Source of the DNA: Aureococcus anophagefferens
Taxonomy: Eukaryota > Sar > Pelagophyceae > Pelagomonadales > Pelagomonadaceae
NCBI RefSeq assembly: GCF_000186865.1
Contig: NW_008705567.1
Span: forward strand, 1,305,757 to 1,369,756
Length of the DNA stretch: 64,000 nucleotides
Reading direction: 5' to 3'
In this document: piece by piece, positions 49,276 to 57,944 of the stretch
Numbering within the stretch: the first letter of the stretch is position 1
Layout: every line of letters begins with the position of its first letter
The notes under the pieces: model-generated
What the model saw: the letters and a program-made list of their open reading frames with translations, nothing else
Database searches by the model: none
Told to the model about the DNA's origin: nothing
Translations under genes and position numbers: made by a program

Positions 49276-49435
49276 TGTCGCTGCTGCCGTCGTCGCCGGC
49301 GTCGCTGCTCGCGTCGTCGGAGTCGGCCGCGACGGGCTCGTCCTCGTCCAACCCATGCTCGCTGAACTCGTCGAGGTCCTCCTCGGAGAACGCGTCGCTG
49401 TCGTCGTCGACTGGGGCGCGCTTGCCTTTGGCCAT
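48770..49435 (-). CDS. Acidic/basic low-complexity protein, probably nucleolar
   Basis: 221 residues from MAKGKRAPVDDD. The N-terminal half is almost wholly Asp/Ser/Glu, with two runs of aspartate encoded by GTC/TCG-type microsatellites (49143-49187 and 49240-49275). A short ordered segment (VYQVVLCPDTAPFTTRALADEF) is followed by a Lys/Arg/Ala-rich helical tail (KREEKRAAKKAKRKAKVLDE). This composition is common in ribosome-biogenesis and chromatin proteins; no named family is recognised. Its start is 96 bases from that of the divergent pseudouridine synthase. Confidence 0.6.
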
Positions 49436-49531
49436 ATTGCGAAACGCGTGTGGAGGGGGCGGAGAGGCTGCGGCCGCGGAGGCGCTCGAGCTGGCGGAAA
49501 AGCTATCGCTGAATCCTGCTGCCACAGCCTC

Positions 49532-50626
49532 ATGCTGCTGATGGAGCTGCGCCTCGTGCGCTTGCTGGTCCTGTTGGGTGTCGCCGCCTTCTCGCCGCCG
49601 CCCGCGACGTTCGCGCGCGTCGCGGGATCGCGCCCGCGGGCCAGCGCCGACGACGACGTCGACGCGCCGGAGTCCTACGAGGCGGTCTGCGCCGGCCCGC
49701 CCGCGCGCCTCGACGCCTTCCTCGCGGCGCAATTCCCGGAGCGCACGCGGCGCGAGTGGGCCGAGGCCATCGGCGGCGGCGCCGTGCGCGTCAACGGCGC
49801 CGTCGCGACGCGCAAGTCCGCGAGCGTCGCGGCCGGCGACGGCGTCGCGGCGGACGCGTTCGCGGCGGAGCCCGCGGGCGACAAGCCCGTCGAGGCCGAG
49901 GACCTGCCGCTGGACGTGCTCGTCGACGACGCGAGCTTCCTGGTCGTGAACAAGGCCGCGGGCATGGTGACGCACCCGGCGCCGGGCGCGCGGCGGGGCA
50001 CGCTGGCGAACGCCGTCGCGCATCGCTGCGGCGGCGGCGGCGTCTTCGCCGAGGCGACGCCGCGGCCGGGCATCGTGCACCGCCTGGACCGCTACACGTC
50101 CGGCGCCATCGTCGTCGCCCGGAACGCGCGCGCGACGCGGCGGCTCCAGGCCCAGTTCAAGGCGCGGACCGTCGCCAAATTGTACCTCGCGGTGCTCGCG
50201 CGGCCGCCGCCGCCGCCGCCCGACGGCGCCGACGAGCTCGTCATCGACGCGCCCATCGGCCGCCACCCGGCGCGCCGCGAGAAGATGGCCGTCGTACCGG
50301 GCGGCCGGCCCGCCGTGAGCCGCGTCCGCGTCCTCGCGTCCGACGGCCGCCGCTGCGTCGCGCAGGTCGCCATCGACACGGGCCGCACGCACCAGATCCG
50401 CGTCCACCTCGCCCACGTCGGGAGCCCCGTGCTCGGCGACCCCGTCTACGGCGACGCCCAGGCCAACGCGCGCGCCGCGGCGGCCTTCGCCGCGAACCGC
50501 ACGCTGCTGCACGCGTGGCGCCTCGCGTTCGACCACCCGGACTCGGGCGCGCGCGTCGAGGTCACGGCGCCGCCGCCGCCGGACCTCGCCCGCGCCACGG
50601 CCGTCGTCGCCGGGCGCGACGGGTAA
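49532..50626 (+). CDS. RluA-family pseudouridine synthase, organellar
   Basis: 364 residues. A hydrophobic N-terminus ending VAAFSPPPATFARV resembles a heterokont plastid presequence. An S4-type RNA-binding segment (RLDAFLAAQFPERTRREWAEAI, GGAVRVNG) precedes the catalytic domain with FLVVNKAAGMVTHP, the active-site HRLDRYTSG (catalytic Asp), KLYLAVL and DTGRTHQIRVHLAHVG. These are RluD/RluA-type motifs, so isomerisation of uridine in organellar rRNA is expected. Position two after the catalytic Asp is Tyr rather than the more usual Asp/Glu. Confidence 0.92.
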   Translation: MLLMELRLVRLLVLLGVAAFSPPPATFARVAGSRPRASADDDVDAPESYEAVCAGPPARLDAFLAAQFPERTRREWAEAIGGGAVRVNGAVATRKSASVAAGDGVAADAFAAEPAGDKPVEAEDLPLDVLVDDASFLVVNKAAGMVTHPAPGARRGTLANAVAHRCGGGGVFAEATPRPGIVHRLDRYTSGAIVVARNARATRRLQAQFKARTVAKLYLAVLARPPPPPPDGADELVIDAPIGRHPARREKMAVVPGGRPAVSRVRVLASDGRRCVAQVAIDTGRTHQIRVHLAHVGSPVLGDPVYGDAQANARAAAAFAANRTLLHAWRLAFDHPDSGARVEVTAPPPPDLARATAVVAGRDG

Positions 50627-50633
50627 GAAAAAG

Positions 50634-50730
50634 ATTACGGAGCGAAGAGGGGTAAACAGATTACCGGAGCGAAGAGGGGTAAACAGACTACCGGAGCGAG
50701 GCGGGGTAAGTTGATTACCGGAGCTTCGCG
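50634..50730. repeat. 27-bp tandem repeat over the 3' end of the GST gene
   Basis: Three units of 26, 27 and 27 bases (ATTAC(C)GGAGCGAAGAGGGG, then TAAACAG or TAAGTTG) plus the start of a fourth that coincides with the last codons and stop of the GST gene. The repeat therefore seems to have grown from the GST stop region into the spacer toward the convergent pseudouridine synthase gene. Confidence 0.88.
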
Positions 50731-51546
50731 TCGAATTTCGGCCTCGCCCAGTCGCGCACGCGCGGGTGCCGCCGCACGCGGAGGCAGAGGCGCCGGAGCC
50801 CGGGGCAGTCCGCGAGGACGGCCGCGCCGACGCCGAGGGCCTCGTCGAACTCGCCGTCGAGGATCTGCGACGCGTCGACGAAGAGCGCGACGTCGGCGAT
50901 CGTGAGTTTGCCGCCGCAAAAGTACGGTCGATCCCCGAGGACGGCCTCGAGCCGTTGGAAGCCCGTCGGCAGGTAGGAGCCCCGCACGGCCGCGGCGGCG
51001 GCGGCCCGCTGCTCCGCGCTCAGCGGCACGCCCGGCGCCGCCGTCGTCGGGTCGCGGCGGAGCGCGGCGCCGTACCTGAAGCCGCGGGGATCGGACGGAG
51101 GGCGCCGCGTCGATCGACGCCGAATTCCCGCACCACAACGGGTTCAAGTCCCGCCGCAGCTCGTCGAGCGCGTCGCAGACCATGTCGCAGCGCAGCGCCG
51201 TCGCCGGGTCCGCCGGGTAGAGGCCCGCGGCTTTGCCGACGTAGCGGAGGATCGACGCCGACTGGCAGTAGGTCTCGCCGTCGACCTCGAGCACCGGCAC
51301 TTGCCCGCAGGGGAGCGCGCCCGCGCGCCGCAGCGCGGCGACCTCCTCGTAGCTCACGCGCCGGTCGACGAAGGGCACGCGGCCGATGTGGAGCGCGAGT
51401 CGTATCATCTCCCCGGTGCCCTTGGCCGCGAGGTAGGTGAGCACGAGCGGCGCCTTCGGGCGCCGGCGCCATTGCCAGAGCAGAGCCGAGGCGCAGACGC
51501 CCGCGGCGCCGGCCGCGACGATCGTGCGATGGGTCATTGTGGTCAT
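50715..51546 (-). CDS. Membrane-anchored glutathione S-transferase-like protein, two exons
   Basis: join(50715..51075, 51119..51546), 262 residues. An N-terminal hydrophobic helix (TIVAAGAAGVCASALLWQW) and RRR stop-transfer-like cluster precede a thioredoxin-fold GST N-domain (LVLTYLAAKGTGEMIRLAL, GQVPVLEVDG, CQSASILRYVGKAAGLYP) and a helical C-domain (RPYFCGGKLTIADVALFVDA). The layout is of the sigma/mu type, where the YLAAKG tyrosine is the usual thiol activator. The 43-nt intron has GT (GTCGATCGAC) and TTCAG boundaries; joining gives CGNSA-YGAALRRD in frame. Two in-frame ATGs, 51546 and 51537, are both usable. Confidence 0.86.
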
Positions 51547-51735
51547 TGCGAGGAGAGTGTGTTCGACAGCCACGGTGCGCGCCGCTGCCCTAAAGAGATG
51601 GGTTTCGGCCTTGGCCCATCGATCGTGCGGGGCTTGATTGAAGTTCTGAGTCGTTGTTTGACCCTGCCAAGCATGGTCATCGTGTCGTACGTGCAATAGG
51701 TACAAGTGAGCGCCCTCAATCAAAAGCACATCCCA

Positions 51736-53064
51736 ATGCACGTCCTGCTCTTCGCCGCGACGGCCCGGGCGCTCGCGACGACGACGGCGGCGCCGCCGAC
51801 GCCACCGAAAACGGCGCCGGTCACGGCGGCGTCGCTGCGGCTCGAGCACGACGCCGAGGTGCGCGCGGCGCGCGCGACCTGGCGCTGCGCCGACGCGGCG
51901 CCGCCGCGAAGCTACGCCGACGACGACTTCGTCGCCTGGCGCGTCGTCGACGAGGGCGCGGCGGGCCCCGACGAGCGCGAGCTTCGAGGCGGCCACGCCG
52001 TCTACGCGACGAAGGAACCCGTCGTCACCGCCGCCGAGTGCGACGCGCTCGTCGCCGAGGCGCAGGCGTCCATCGACGCCAAGGGCGCCGACGACCCGCG
52101 GCGCGTCATCGGCGAGGCCGCCGTGAGCGAGCTGCCGCGCGCGTCCGCGTGGCTTAGGACCGCGCTCGTCGAGCGCTTCTACCCGCTGCTCGCGAGCCGC
52201 TACGGCGTCGCGGCGGAGGCGCTCGTGCTCTACGAGTCGTTGTTGTTAAAGTACGAGGGCCCGTCGACGTCGCAGCCCATGCACCGCGACGCGTCGCTCG
52301 TGTCGCTGAACGTCGTGCTGACGGAGCCGGCGTCGTTCGCCGGCGGCGGCACGTACTTCGAGGGCCTCGAGCGGGGCGCGCTGCACGCGCCGGGGCGGGG
52401 CTGCGCCGTCTGCCACAACTCGGGCGTCCAGCACGCGGGCCACGCCGTCGCGGCGGGCACGCGCTGGGTCCTCGTGCTCTTCGTGCTCGCGGACGGAGCT
52501 CCGCAGCTCGCGCGGCGGGCCAAGGCCCACGGCGTCGCGCGGCGCGGCGCCGGCGACCTCGCCGGCGCCGCCGCGGCGCTGCACGTGGGCCTCGCGGCCG
52601 CGCCGGCGGACCACCAGCTCCACCTGACGCTCGCGTCCGTCGAGCGGCTCCGCGGCGACGCCGCGGCCGCGCGCCGGTCCCTCGCGGCCGCGGGCCGCGC
52701 CTACCGCTACTGCGCCAAGGCGCGCCTCGAGCTCGGCCGGCTCCTCCTCGAGGACCGGCGGCCGCGCGCGGCGCTGCGGGCCTACGAGTCCGCGCTCGCG
52801 GACCTCGACGGCCGCGACGGCGACGGCGCCTGGCTCCCGCTCCGCGCGGACGCCTGGGACGCGCGGGTCATGGCCGCGCGCTGCGCCGTGCTCTGCTGCG
52901 ACGCGGAGCACGCGGGGGACGCGTGGCGCCGCGCGCACCTCCCGGCCGCGCTGGACCGGCTCCGGGCCGCGCGCGCGGCCGCGCCCGACGACCCGCGCCT
53001 CGCGCCCCTCGAGGCCCACGCCGCCGACCTGCTGCGCGCGGCCGCGGACGGCGCGGGGGGTTAA
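51736..53064 (+). CDS. Prolyl 4-hydroxylase-like 2-oxoglutarate dioxygenase with TPR-like tail
   Basis: 442 residues. A short hydrophobic N-terminus (MHVLLFAATARALA) may be a signal peptide. The catalytic domain shows an iron-binding HxD (MHRDASLVSLNVVL, near residue 182), GGGTYFEGL, a distal histidine in HNSGVQHAGHAV, and the 2-oxoglutarate-binding basic residue in GTRWVLVLFV. The C-terminal 190 residues form Ala-rich helical hairpins resembling TPRs (AARRSLAAAGRAY, KARLELGRLLLEDRRPRAAL, RAYESAL). It is likely a protein hydroxylase of the secretory pathway; the substrate is unknown. Confidence 0.86.
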   Translation: MHVLLFAATARALATTTAAPPTPPKTAPVTAASLRLEHDAEVRAARATWRCADAAPPRSYADDDFVAWRVVDEGAAGPDERELRGGHAVYATKEPVVTAAECDALVAEAQASIDAKGADDPRRVIGEAAVSELPRASAWLRTALVERFYPLLASRYGVAAEALVLYESLLLKYEGPSTSQPMHRDASLVSLNVVLTEPASFAGGGTYFEGLERGALHAPGRGCAVCHNSGVQHAGHAVAAGTRWVLVLFVLADGAPQLARRAKAHGVARRGAGDLAGAAAALHVGLAAAPADHQLHLTLASVERLRGDAAAARRSLAAAGRAYRYCAKARLELGRLLLEDRRPRAALRAYESALADLDGRDGDGAWLPLRADAWDARVMAARCAVLCCDAEHAGDAWRRAHLPAALDRLRAARAAAPDDPRLAPLEAHAADLLRAAADGAGG

Positions 53065-53199
53065 GGTGGCTCTCAGCTCGGGGGGGTGCCAGTCGAGGGG
53101 CGCGCGTAGTGAGCCGCCATCGCGTCGCGCGCGCGGCCCGGGTGAGCCGCGGGCTTGCGCGCGCGCGGCGGCCCGCGGCGGCGGGCGGGCTCCAGCTCG

Positions 53200-53300
53200 A
53201 CGCGACGTAGGCCCGGACGCAGCCCGGGTGCATGCCGTGGCCGCACTCGAGCGCCGTCGCGCTGTCGCCGAGCTCCTCGAGGCAGACCGGGCACGCGGGC
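53200..53300 (-). pseudogene. RING-H2-like zinc-finger fragment
   Basis: On the minus strand one frame reads ACPVCLEELGDSATALECGHGMHPGCVRAYV, split here as CPVCLEEL and ECGHGMHPGCVRAYV, matching the first six zinc ligands of a RING-H2 E3 ligase. No C-x2-C closing pair follows in that frame or an obvious exon. Upstream, the frame runs antisense to the N-terminus of the gene at 53344. It may be a decayed fragment or an exon of a gene whose other exons I could not place. Confidence 0.42.
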
Positions 53301-53343
53301 GGCGGGGCGAGCGGCGCTTTGTGGAGGATTTCAAGAGTAGGGC

Positions 53344-54561
53344 ATGGAGCACCTCGCGCAGGGCCCAGCCGCAGAGCTCCTGCGGCAGCGCGTCGCGCGC
53401 GACCGCCGTGCGGCGGCGCGCGGGGAGTCGCCTGACGACCCCGACGATGCCCCACTGGCCTCGCGGCGCCCGCGCCGTGCCGCGGCCGCGCCGGCGCCGC
53501 CTCAGGGCGAAAATCAGTCCTCGTCCGACGAGGACTCCTCGAGCGACCATGGCCTCGACAGCGATCCGGAGTTCGAGACGACGTCCGGCGCAAAGTCGAC
53601 GCGGCGCGGCGCGCAGAAGAAGAAGCCGACGGGCCCTCTGTGCACCGACATATCATTTGATCCTTACAACAGTCCCAACCTCGACCGCGTCGAGGAGGAC
53701 GACGACGTAGACCTGACGCGTGAGGGTCTCATGGCCCTGCTCCACAAGAGCATCGAGCTCAACGATGAGGTCGAGCGCATCGGAAAAGAAGCCGGCGCGT
53801 ACGGCCTAAAGTTCGTGCAGCAACACTGGCAAGACTATCTGGTTAAATTCGGCATATGTCTCGACGTGAATGTAAGGAAGCGAAGCTATTGTAGAAAATC
53901 ATCGCGGTCTTGGGTCGAGGCTGCGCTTTTCTGCGGGCCAATGGCCGGACTGAGGATGGTTACGATCGCCGTGCTTCTTGGACCGTTAGAAGCTTGCGCA
54001 TCCGAAGCCTCTTCCCACCTCATGTGTGCTTCGAGTCTTCACAAATTCTATGCAGGGAAACTCTCCACGCCGCATGTTGATTGGAAGAGCACGTCAAAAC
54101 TGACCTTATATGCGATCCGGTCTGTTGACAAAATCGCCTCATTAACAGAAGCTGCAAACATGGTCAACGTTTACCATAATTTCGTGCAGTGCTTGCCCTC
54201 CTTTACAAAAGGCGGACTGTATTTGGTCACCAATGATAGACTGTCGATGATGCGGGAAATTGCAACAGCCGTTGTGCAAAAGTTCAGCGAAAAACAGATG
54301 CGCAAAGAACTGGTCATCTTGTTGCAAGCTTCGTTGCCAGCGAAGGCGCTTCTTGATTTAATACTGAAAACTCGGAACAGCAAGCTGAATAAAAAGTATG
54401 TGCGGCAAATGAAACAAAAAGCGAAACATGCTGTACGTAAGGCAAACACTCGTACCGTTCTGGCATCCAAGTATTATAGTTTCTGTCGTGAGTTCCGCTA
54501 TCTGGTGCCCGTGTTTCTGGCAGAGCATCTAAAAGCAGAATGCGCCGACCTTGAACTCTAG
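53344..54561 (+). CDS. Hypothetical protein with GC-rich head and AT-rich body
   Basis: Not recognised. 405 residues from MEHLAQGPAAELLRQR. The first 100 residues are disordered (Ser/Asp/Glu-rich, SSDEDSSSDHGLDSD, and a KKKP nuclear-type cluster). The rest is helical (LMALLHKSIELNDEVERIGKE, SVDKIASLTEAANMVNVYHN, LVILLQASLPAKALLDLILK) with a Lys/Arg-rich end. From about 53840 the DNA becomes much less GC-rich than all neighbours, a sign of different origin or relaxed selection. The first 200 bases overlap the antisense frame leading to the RING-like fragment. Confidence 0.5.
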   Translation: MEHLAQGPAAELLRQRVARDRRAAARGESPDDPDDAPLASRRPRRAAAAPAPPQGENQSSSDEDSSSDHGLDSDPEFETTSGAKSTRRGAQKKKPTGPLCTDISFDPYNSPNLDRVEEDDDVDLTREGLMALLHKSIELNDEVERIGKEAGAYGLKFVQQHWQDYLVKFGICLDVNVRKRSYCRKSSRSWVEAALFCGPMAGLRMVTIAVLLGPLEACASEASSHLMCASSLHKFYAGKLSTPHVDWKSTSKLTLYAIRSVDKIASLTEAANMVNVYHNFVQCLPSFTKGGLYLVTNDRLSMMREIATAVVQKFSEKQMRKELVILLQASLPAKALLDLILKTRNSKLNKKYVRQMKQKAKHAVRKANTRTVLASKYYSFCREFRYLVPVFLAEHLKAECADLEL

Positions 54562-54594
54562 AGCTGAAGTGCAGGTAGTTAATAAGCCTCCCCC

Positions 54595-55596
54595 ATGTCC
54601 GTCGTAGACGGGAGCGCGTCGCCGCTCAAGGCCCGGGCGCGGCGCGCAGGGCCAGGCCGGCGACGCGTCGCCATTGCCACACCGTCGACCTCACTTTGCC
54701 CAGCCTGGTCGCCGCCGCCCGCGCTCCGTTCCACCCTAACTTGCGCGCGCTCGCCGCGCGCGACCCTTCTCGGAGCCATGGGCGCGCCCATGCGCCTGCT
54801 GAACCTCTCCGGCTGGAGCATCAAGCGCATGCTCCGGCTCGAGGAGGCCCTGTTGCGACACGAGGGCGGCAACTGGTGCCTCGTCAACGCGCTGCCGGCG
54901 GGGAGCAAGACGCACCCGACGGCGCCGACGGTCGTCGTGGGCCTGAGCGGCAAGCCCGAGCTGCTGCTGGACGAGGCGAAGCTGCGCGCGGCGCCGTGGC
55001 CGGGCGTCGACGTCGTCCGGCGGTTCACGGGCGGCGGCACGGTCGTCGTCGGCGGCGGCACGGTCGTCGCGTCGCTCGTCGTGCGCAAGGACGACGCGCC
55101 CTGCGAGCCCTTCCCGCGGGACATCATGGCCTGGACCGAGGGCGTCTACGCGGACGCGTTCGGCTCCGTGCTCAAACCGGGCGCGGCGTTCTCGCTCCGG
55201 GCCGACGACTACGTCCTCGGCGGCGACCGCAAGGTCGGCGGCAACGCCCAGTGCATCTCCAAGGACAAGTGGATCCACCACACGTCCTTCCTCTGGGACT
55301 ACGACCCGGAGCACATGGCGTTTCTCGCGCTGCCGGCGAAGCGGCCCGAGTACCGCGGCGACCGCGACCACGGCGCGTTCCTGTCGCGCCTCCGCGACCA
55401 CGTCGCCGACGAGCGGGACCGCGACGCGAACCGCGGCGCGGCCGTGCTCGGCCAGGGCCTCGCGGCCGCGCTCGCGCCCCACTTCGACGTCGAGGCGGCG
55501 ACCGCGTCGAAGCCCGAGGGCATGATCGAGGCGCTCAAGGCCGAGGCGCGGCGCGACGCCGGCGGCTGGAAGCCCGTCGACTTCCCGCCGCCCTAG
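54595..55596 (+). CDS. Lipoate-protein ligase A-like protein
   Basis: 333 residues, or 272 if ATG 54778 is used. The extension before 54778 is Arg/Ala/Ser-rich and could be a mitochondrial presequence. The catalytic domain is of the BPL/LPL type: VVRRFTGGGTVVVGGGTVV (lipoate-binding RRxTGGGxV), DDYVLGGDRKVGGNAQCISK (the invariant lysine of GxxKxxGxA) and WIHHTSFLWDYDP. It attaches lipoate to E2 subunits or GcvH. The small C-terminal accessory domain of bacterial LplA is not evident. Confidence 0.87.
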   Translation: MSVVDGSASPLKARARRAGPGRRRVAIATPSTSLCPAWSPPPALRSTLTCARSPRATLLGAMGAPMRLLNLSGWSIKRMLRLEEALLRHEGGNWCLVNALPAGSKTHPTAPTVVVGLSGKPELLLDEAKLRAAPWPGVDVVRRFTGGGTVVVGGGTVVASLVVRKDDAPCEPFPRDIMAWTEGVYADAFGSVLKPGAAFSLRADDYVLGGDRKVGGNAQCISKDKWIHHTSFLWDYDPEHMAFLALPAKRPEYRGDRDHGAFLSRLRDHVADERDRDANRGAAVLGQGLAAALAPHFDVEAATASKPEGMIEALKAEARRDAGGWKPVDFPPP

Positions 55597-55710
55597 GTCG
55601 CCGTGTCTGGGACCTTTTATTAGGGGGGTCGTCGTCGCGCCCGGGGGGCGACGGGGGGCCGCGCGTCGCCGCCGCGAGCCTCCCCCGGGCCGCGCGCGCC
55701 GAGGGCCCGC

Positions 55711-56102
55711 TTAGTCGTCGTAGTACCTGCGGCGTAGTCGGGTCTGCGATGCGCGTGCCGGCGCGCGGCGCGCGCGCGGTCGAACGACGGGCGCGGCGCC
55801 ACGCGCCACGCGGAGCAGCCGTCGAAGCCGTTGAGCTCGCACTCCTCGGCCTTGAGCATGGTCTTCAGCTTGACAGTGTCGTCCTTGTTCAGCGCCGTCA
55901 GCTTCGCCTCGAGCGCCTTGATCTCCGCCGCCTTCGACTTGACGTCCGCGAGCAAGTCCGCGAGTTCCTCGACGGAGCAGCTCTCGCTCTCGACGCAGTC
56001 GGCGTCGACGCGCAGCGGCGACATACGGGCGGGGACAACAACAGAGCGGGGCACGAAGGCCGACGCCGTCGCGGCGCACATGAGGGCAACAACAGAGCGC
56101 AT
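55711..56102 (-). CDS. Small plastid-targeted coiled-coil protein, two exons
   Basis: join(55711..55726, 55798..56102), 106 residues. MRSVVALMCAATASAFVPRS is a textbook heterokont plastid presequence with ASAFVP. The mature part has a Cys-Glu-rich start (DCVESESCSVEELADLLADV), a heptad-like helix (AAEIKALEAKLTALNKDD) and ends LNGFDGCSAWRVA-YYDD. The 71-nt intron uses a GC donor (GCCGCGCCCG) and GCCGCAG acceptor; without it the frame runs into Arg/Pro low-complexity sequence. The last exon is only 16 bases. The function is unknown. Confidence 0.77.
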
Positions 56103-56284
56103 GCTGTTCTAATGGACGAGACGGCAAGACTGTCGCACGGCTCGCGCGGCTCGGAGCGGAGCAGCCGCTGTTCAAGATGCCGTCAAGGCCCCGCGATGCA
56201 TCCTTGTGGCAAGGGCAGCTCGAGCGCCGCCTTGCGCCTCTTCCTCGCGCCGTCGGCCGCCGCCGCCGACCCACGCGCAGCGCG

Positions 56285-57394
56285 ATGGCCTCCTACACCG
56301 ACAACCGCAACGCCTTGTTCGCCTCCAAGAGCGACGGCAAGGCCCCGCCCCCGCAGAAGAAGAAGGCGACGCAAAAGGCGCCGCTGTCCCTCGGCGGCCC
56401 GTCCGCGGCCGCCGTCGCCAAGAAGAAGGAGCAGGAGGCGGCCCTGCGGTCCAAGGGCGACGCGCTCTTCGCCGAGGCCGAGGCGCTCATGCCTCCGAGG
56501 AAGACGGGCTTCGCGGGCCTCATGGCCAAGAAGCCGAACCCGCTCTTCGCCGCGCCAAAGTACGCCGCGGCCGCGGCCGCCTACGCGTCCGCCAAGGCGC
56601 GCCCGCTCGCCGTCGCGGCCTACGGCAAGGCCGCGGCCTGCCACGCGTCGCCGGACGTCGCCGCGCACCACACGGCGGCGGCGGAGCTCGAGAAGGCGAG
56701 CAAGCTCGCGCTCGACGACGCGCAGAGGGCCGACTTCGGCGGTCGCGCGGCGGCCGCGTGGGCCGACGCGGGCGAGGCGCTGCGGGCGGCGGAGACGGCG
56801 CTGCGCTGCGGCACGGAGACGCTCGACCAGCGCGCGGCGCCGACGCGGGCCATGGACCTCGTGGCCGCGGCGCTGGACTACGCGGACGCGGCGTCGGGGC
56901 ACGCGTGCCAGCCGGACGTCGCGCGCAAGGCGCTGGGCTGGTACGCGCGGCGGGGCCTCTTGGACGACGCCATCTCCACGGTGTCCAAGCACGTCAAGGC
57001 CCTGGCGGACGCCAACCTGGACCCCGGGCCCGCGCTCTACCGGACGCTCGGCGCGTCCGTCGTTTTGCATCTGGCGAACCGAGCGGACGTCGACGCCGCG
57101 GACGGCGCCTTCATGACGGCGCTGGGCCACCCGGGCTTCGCGTCCTCGTCCCAGGCCAAGGCCGCCGAGGACCTGCTCGTGGCCTTCAAGCCGGGCATCC
57201 CGCAGTCGGGCGACGGCGACGCGTTCGACGACGCGCTCGCGAGCCCCGCGCTCCAGTCCCTCGACGCGGACGTCGCGAATCTGGCGAAGCGCCTCCCGCG
57301 GCCCGCCGCGGCGCCGGCGCCGGCGCCGCCCAAGGTCGCGGACCTCCCGCCGCCGCCCGACGACGACGACGACGAGCTCCCGGATCTGACCTAG
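56285..57394 (+). CDS. Gamma-SNAP-like protein
   Basis: 369 residues from MASYTDNRN. After a Lys/Ala-rich N-terminus the protein is a run of TPR-like helical hairpins: KKPNPLFAAPKYAAAAAAYASAK, PLAVAAYGKAAACHA, AWADAGEALRAAETALRCG, RKALGWYARRGLLDDAISTVSKHVKAL. The order and the acidic C-terminus (DDDDDELPDL) recall gamma-SNAP, an adaptor that recruits NSF ATPase to SNARE complexes. The match is by architecture and short motifs; another SNAP/TPR protein is possible. Confidence 0.65.
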   Translation: MASYTDNRNALFASKSDGKAPPPQKKKATQKAPLSLGGPSAAAVAKKKEQEAALRSKGDALFAEAEALMPPRKTGFAGLMAKKPNPLFAAPKYAAAAAAYASAKARPLAVAAYGKAAACHASPDVAAHHTAAAELEKASKLALDDAQRADFGGRAAAAWADAGEALRAAETALRCGTETLDQRAAPTRAMDLVAAALDYADAASGHACQPDVARKALGWYARRGLLDDAISTVSKHVKALADANLDPGPALYRTLGASVVLHLANRADVDAADGAFMTALGHPGFASSSQAKAAEDLLVAFKPGIPQSGDGDAFDDALASPALQSLDADVANLAKRLPRPAAAPAPAPPKVADLPPPPDDDDDELPDLT

Positions 57395-57401
57395 GGCGAC
57401 G

Positions 57402-57871
57402 CTGCAGGCTGGGTTCCATTTTACCGTAAAAACTTTGCCGCTCCAGGGGCGAGTTTTTCGAGTTTGACTTTGCCGGTGATTTGCCGCCGGCGAGTTTGCC
57501 GGCGGGCCGGTTTTCCGGCGGCCGAGAGGCCCTTCAAGCCGTGGCGTCCCGCGTACTACGCGGCGCGCGTGACGCGCGGAAATGACCGAAATAAGCTCTG
57601 CTTTATTGGCGCGGATATTACGGCGCTTCGCGGTTCCTCCTGCGATGACGGCGCTGGTTGTGTGAGGGGCTTGGCAGCCAATTTATCGTAGTTTGCTTCA
57701 AGTTGAGGTACAACTTTACTTCAATGTACCACGGAAACTCGCCGTTTCCCCAAGTAGCGGCGCCGGCAAATCGAGCTGCGGCAAACGCAAAAACTCGCGA
57801 CGACTCCGGCAAAGCAAGCAAACTCGCACTCGCCGGCGAATTACGGCAGTAAAGTGGAACCTAGGCTGCAG
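57402..57871. mobile_element. 470-bp inverted-repeat element (MITE-like), degenerate
   Basis: The left end CTGCAGGCTGGGTTCCATTT and the reverse complement of the right end, CTGCAGCCTAGGTTCCACTT, agree at 16 of the first 20 positions. GAGTTTG and TTTGCCGG motifs recur inside in opposite orientations on the two sides. The interior is AT-richer and has no convincing ORF. No clear target-site duplication remains. Like both introner families it begins CTG and ends CAG. It occupies most of the spacer between the gamma-SNAP-like and Tudor-repeat genes. Confidence 0.65.
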
Positions 57872-57944
57872 GTAACATTCCGTTTCAAGCTTTCGGTTGG
57901 GCTGCCCGTGTAGGGGCGCCCGCGCGCGGTGTCGCGCCGGCGGC

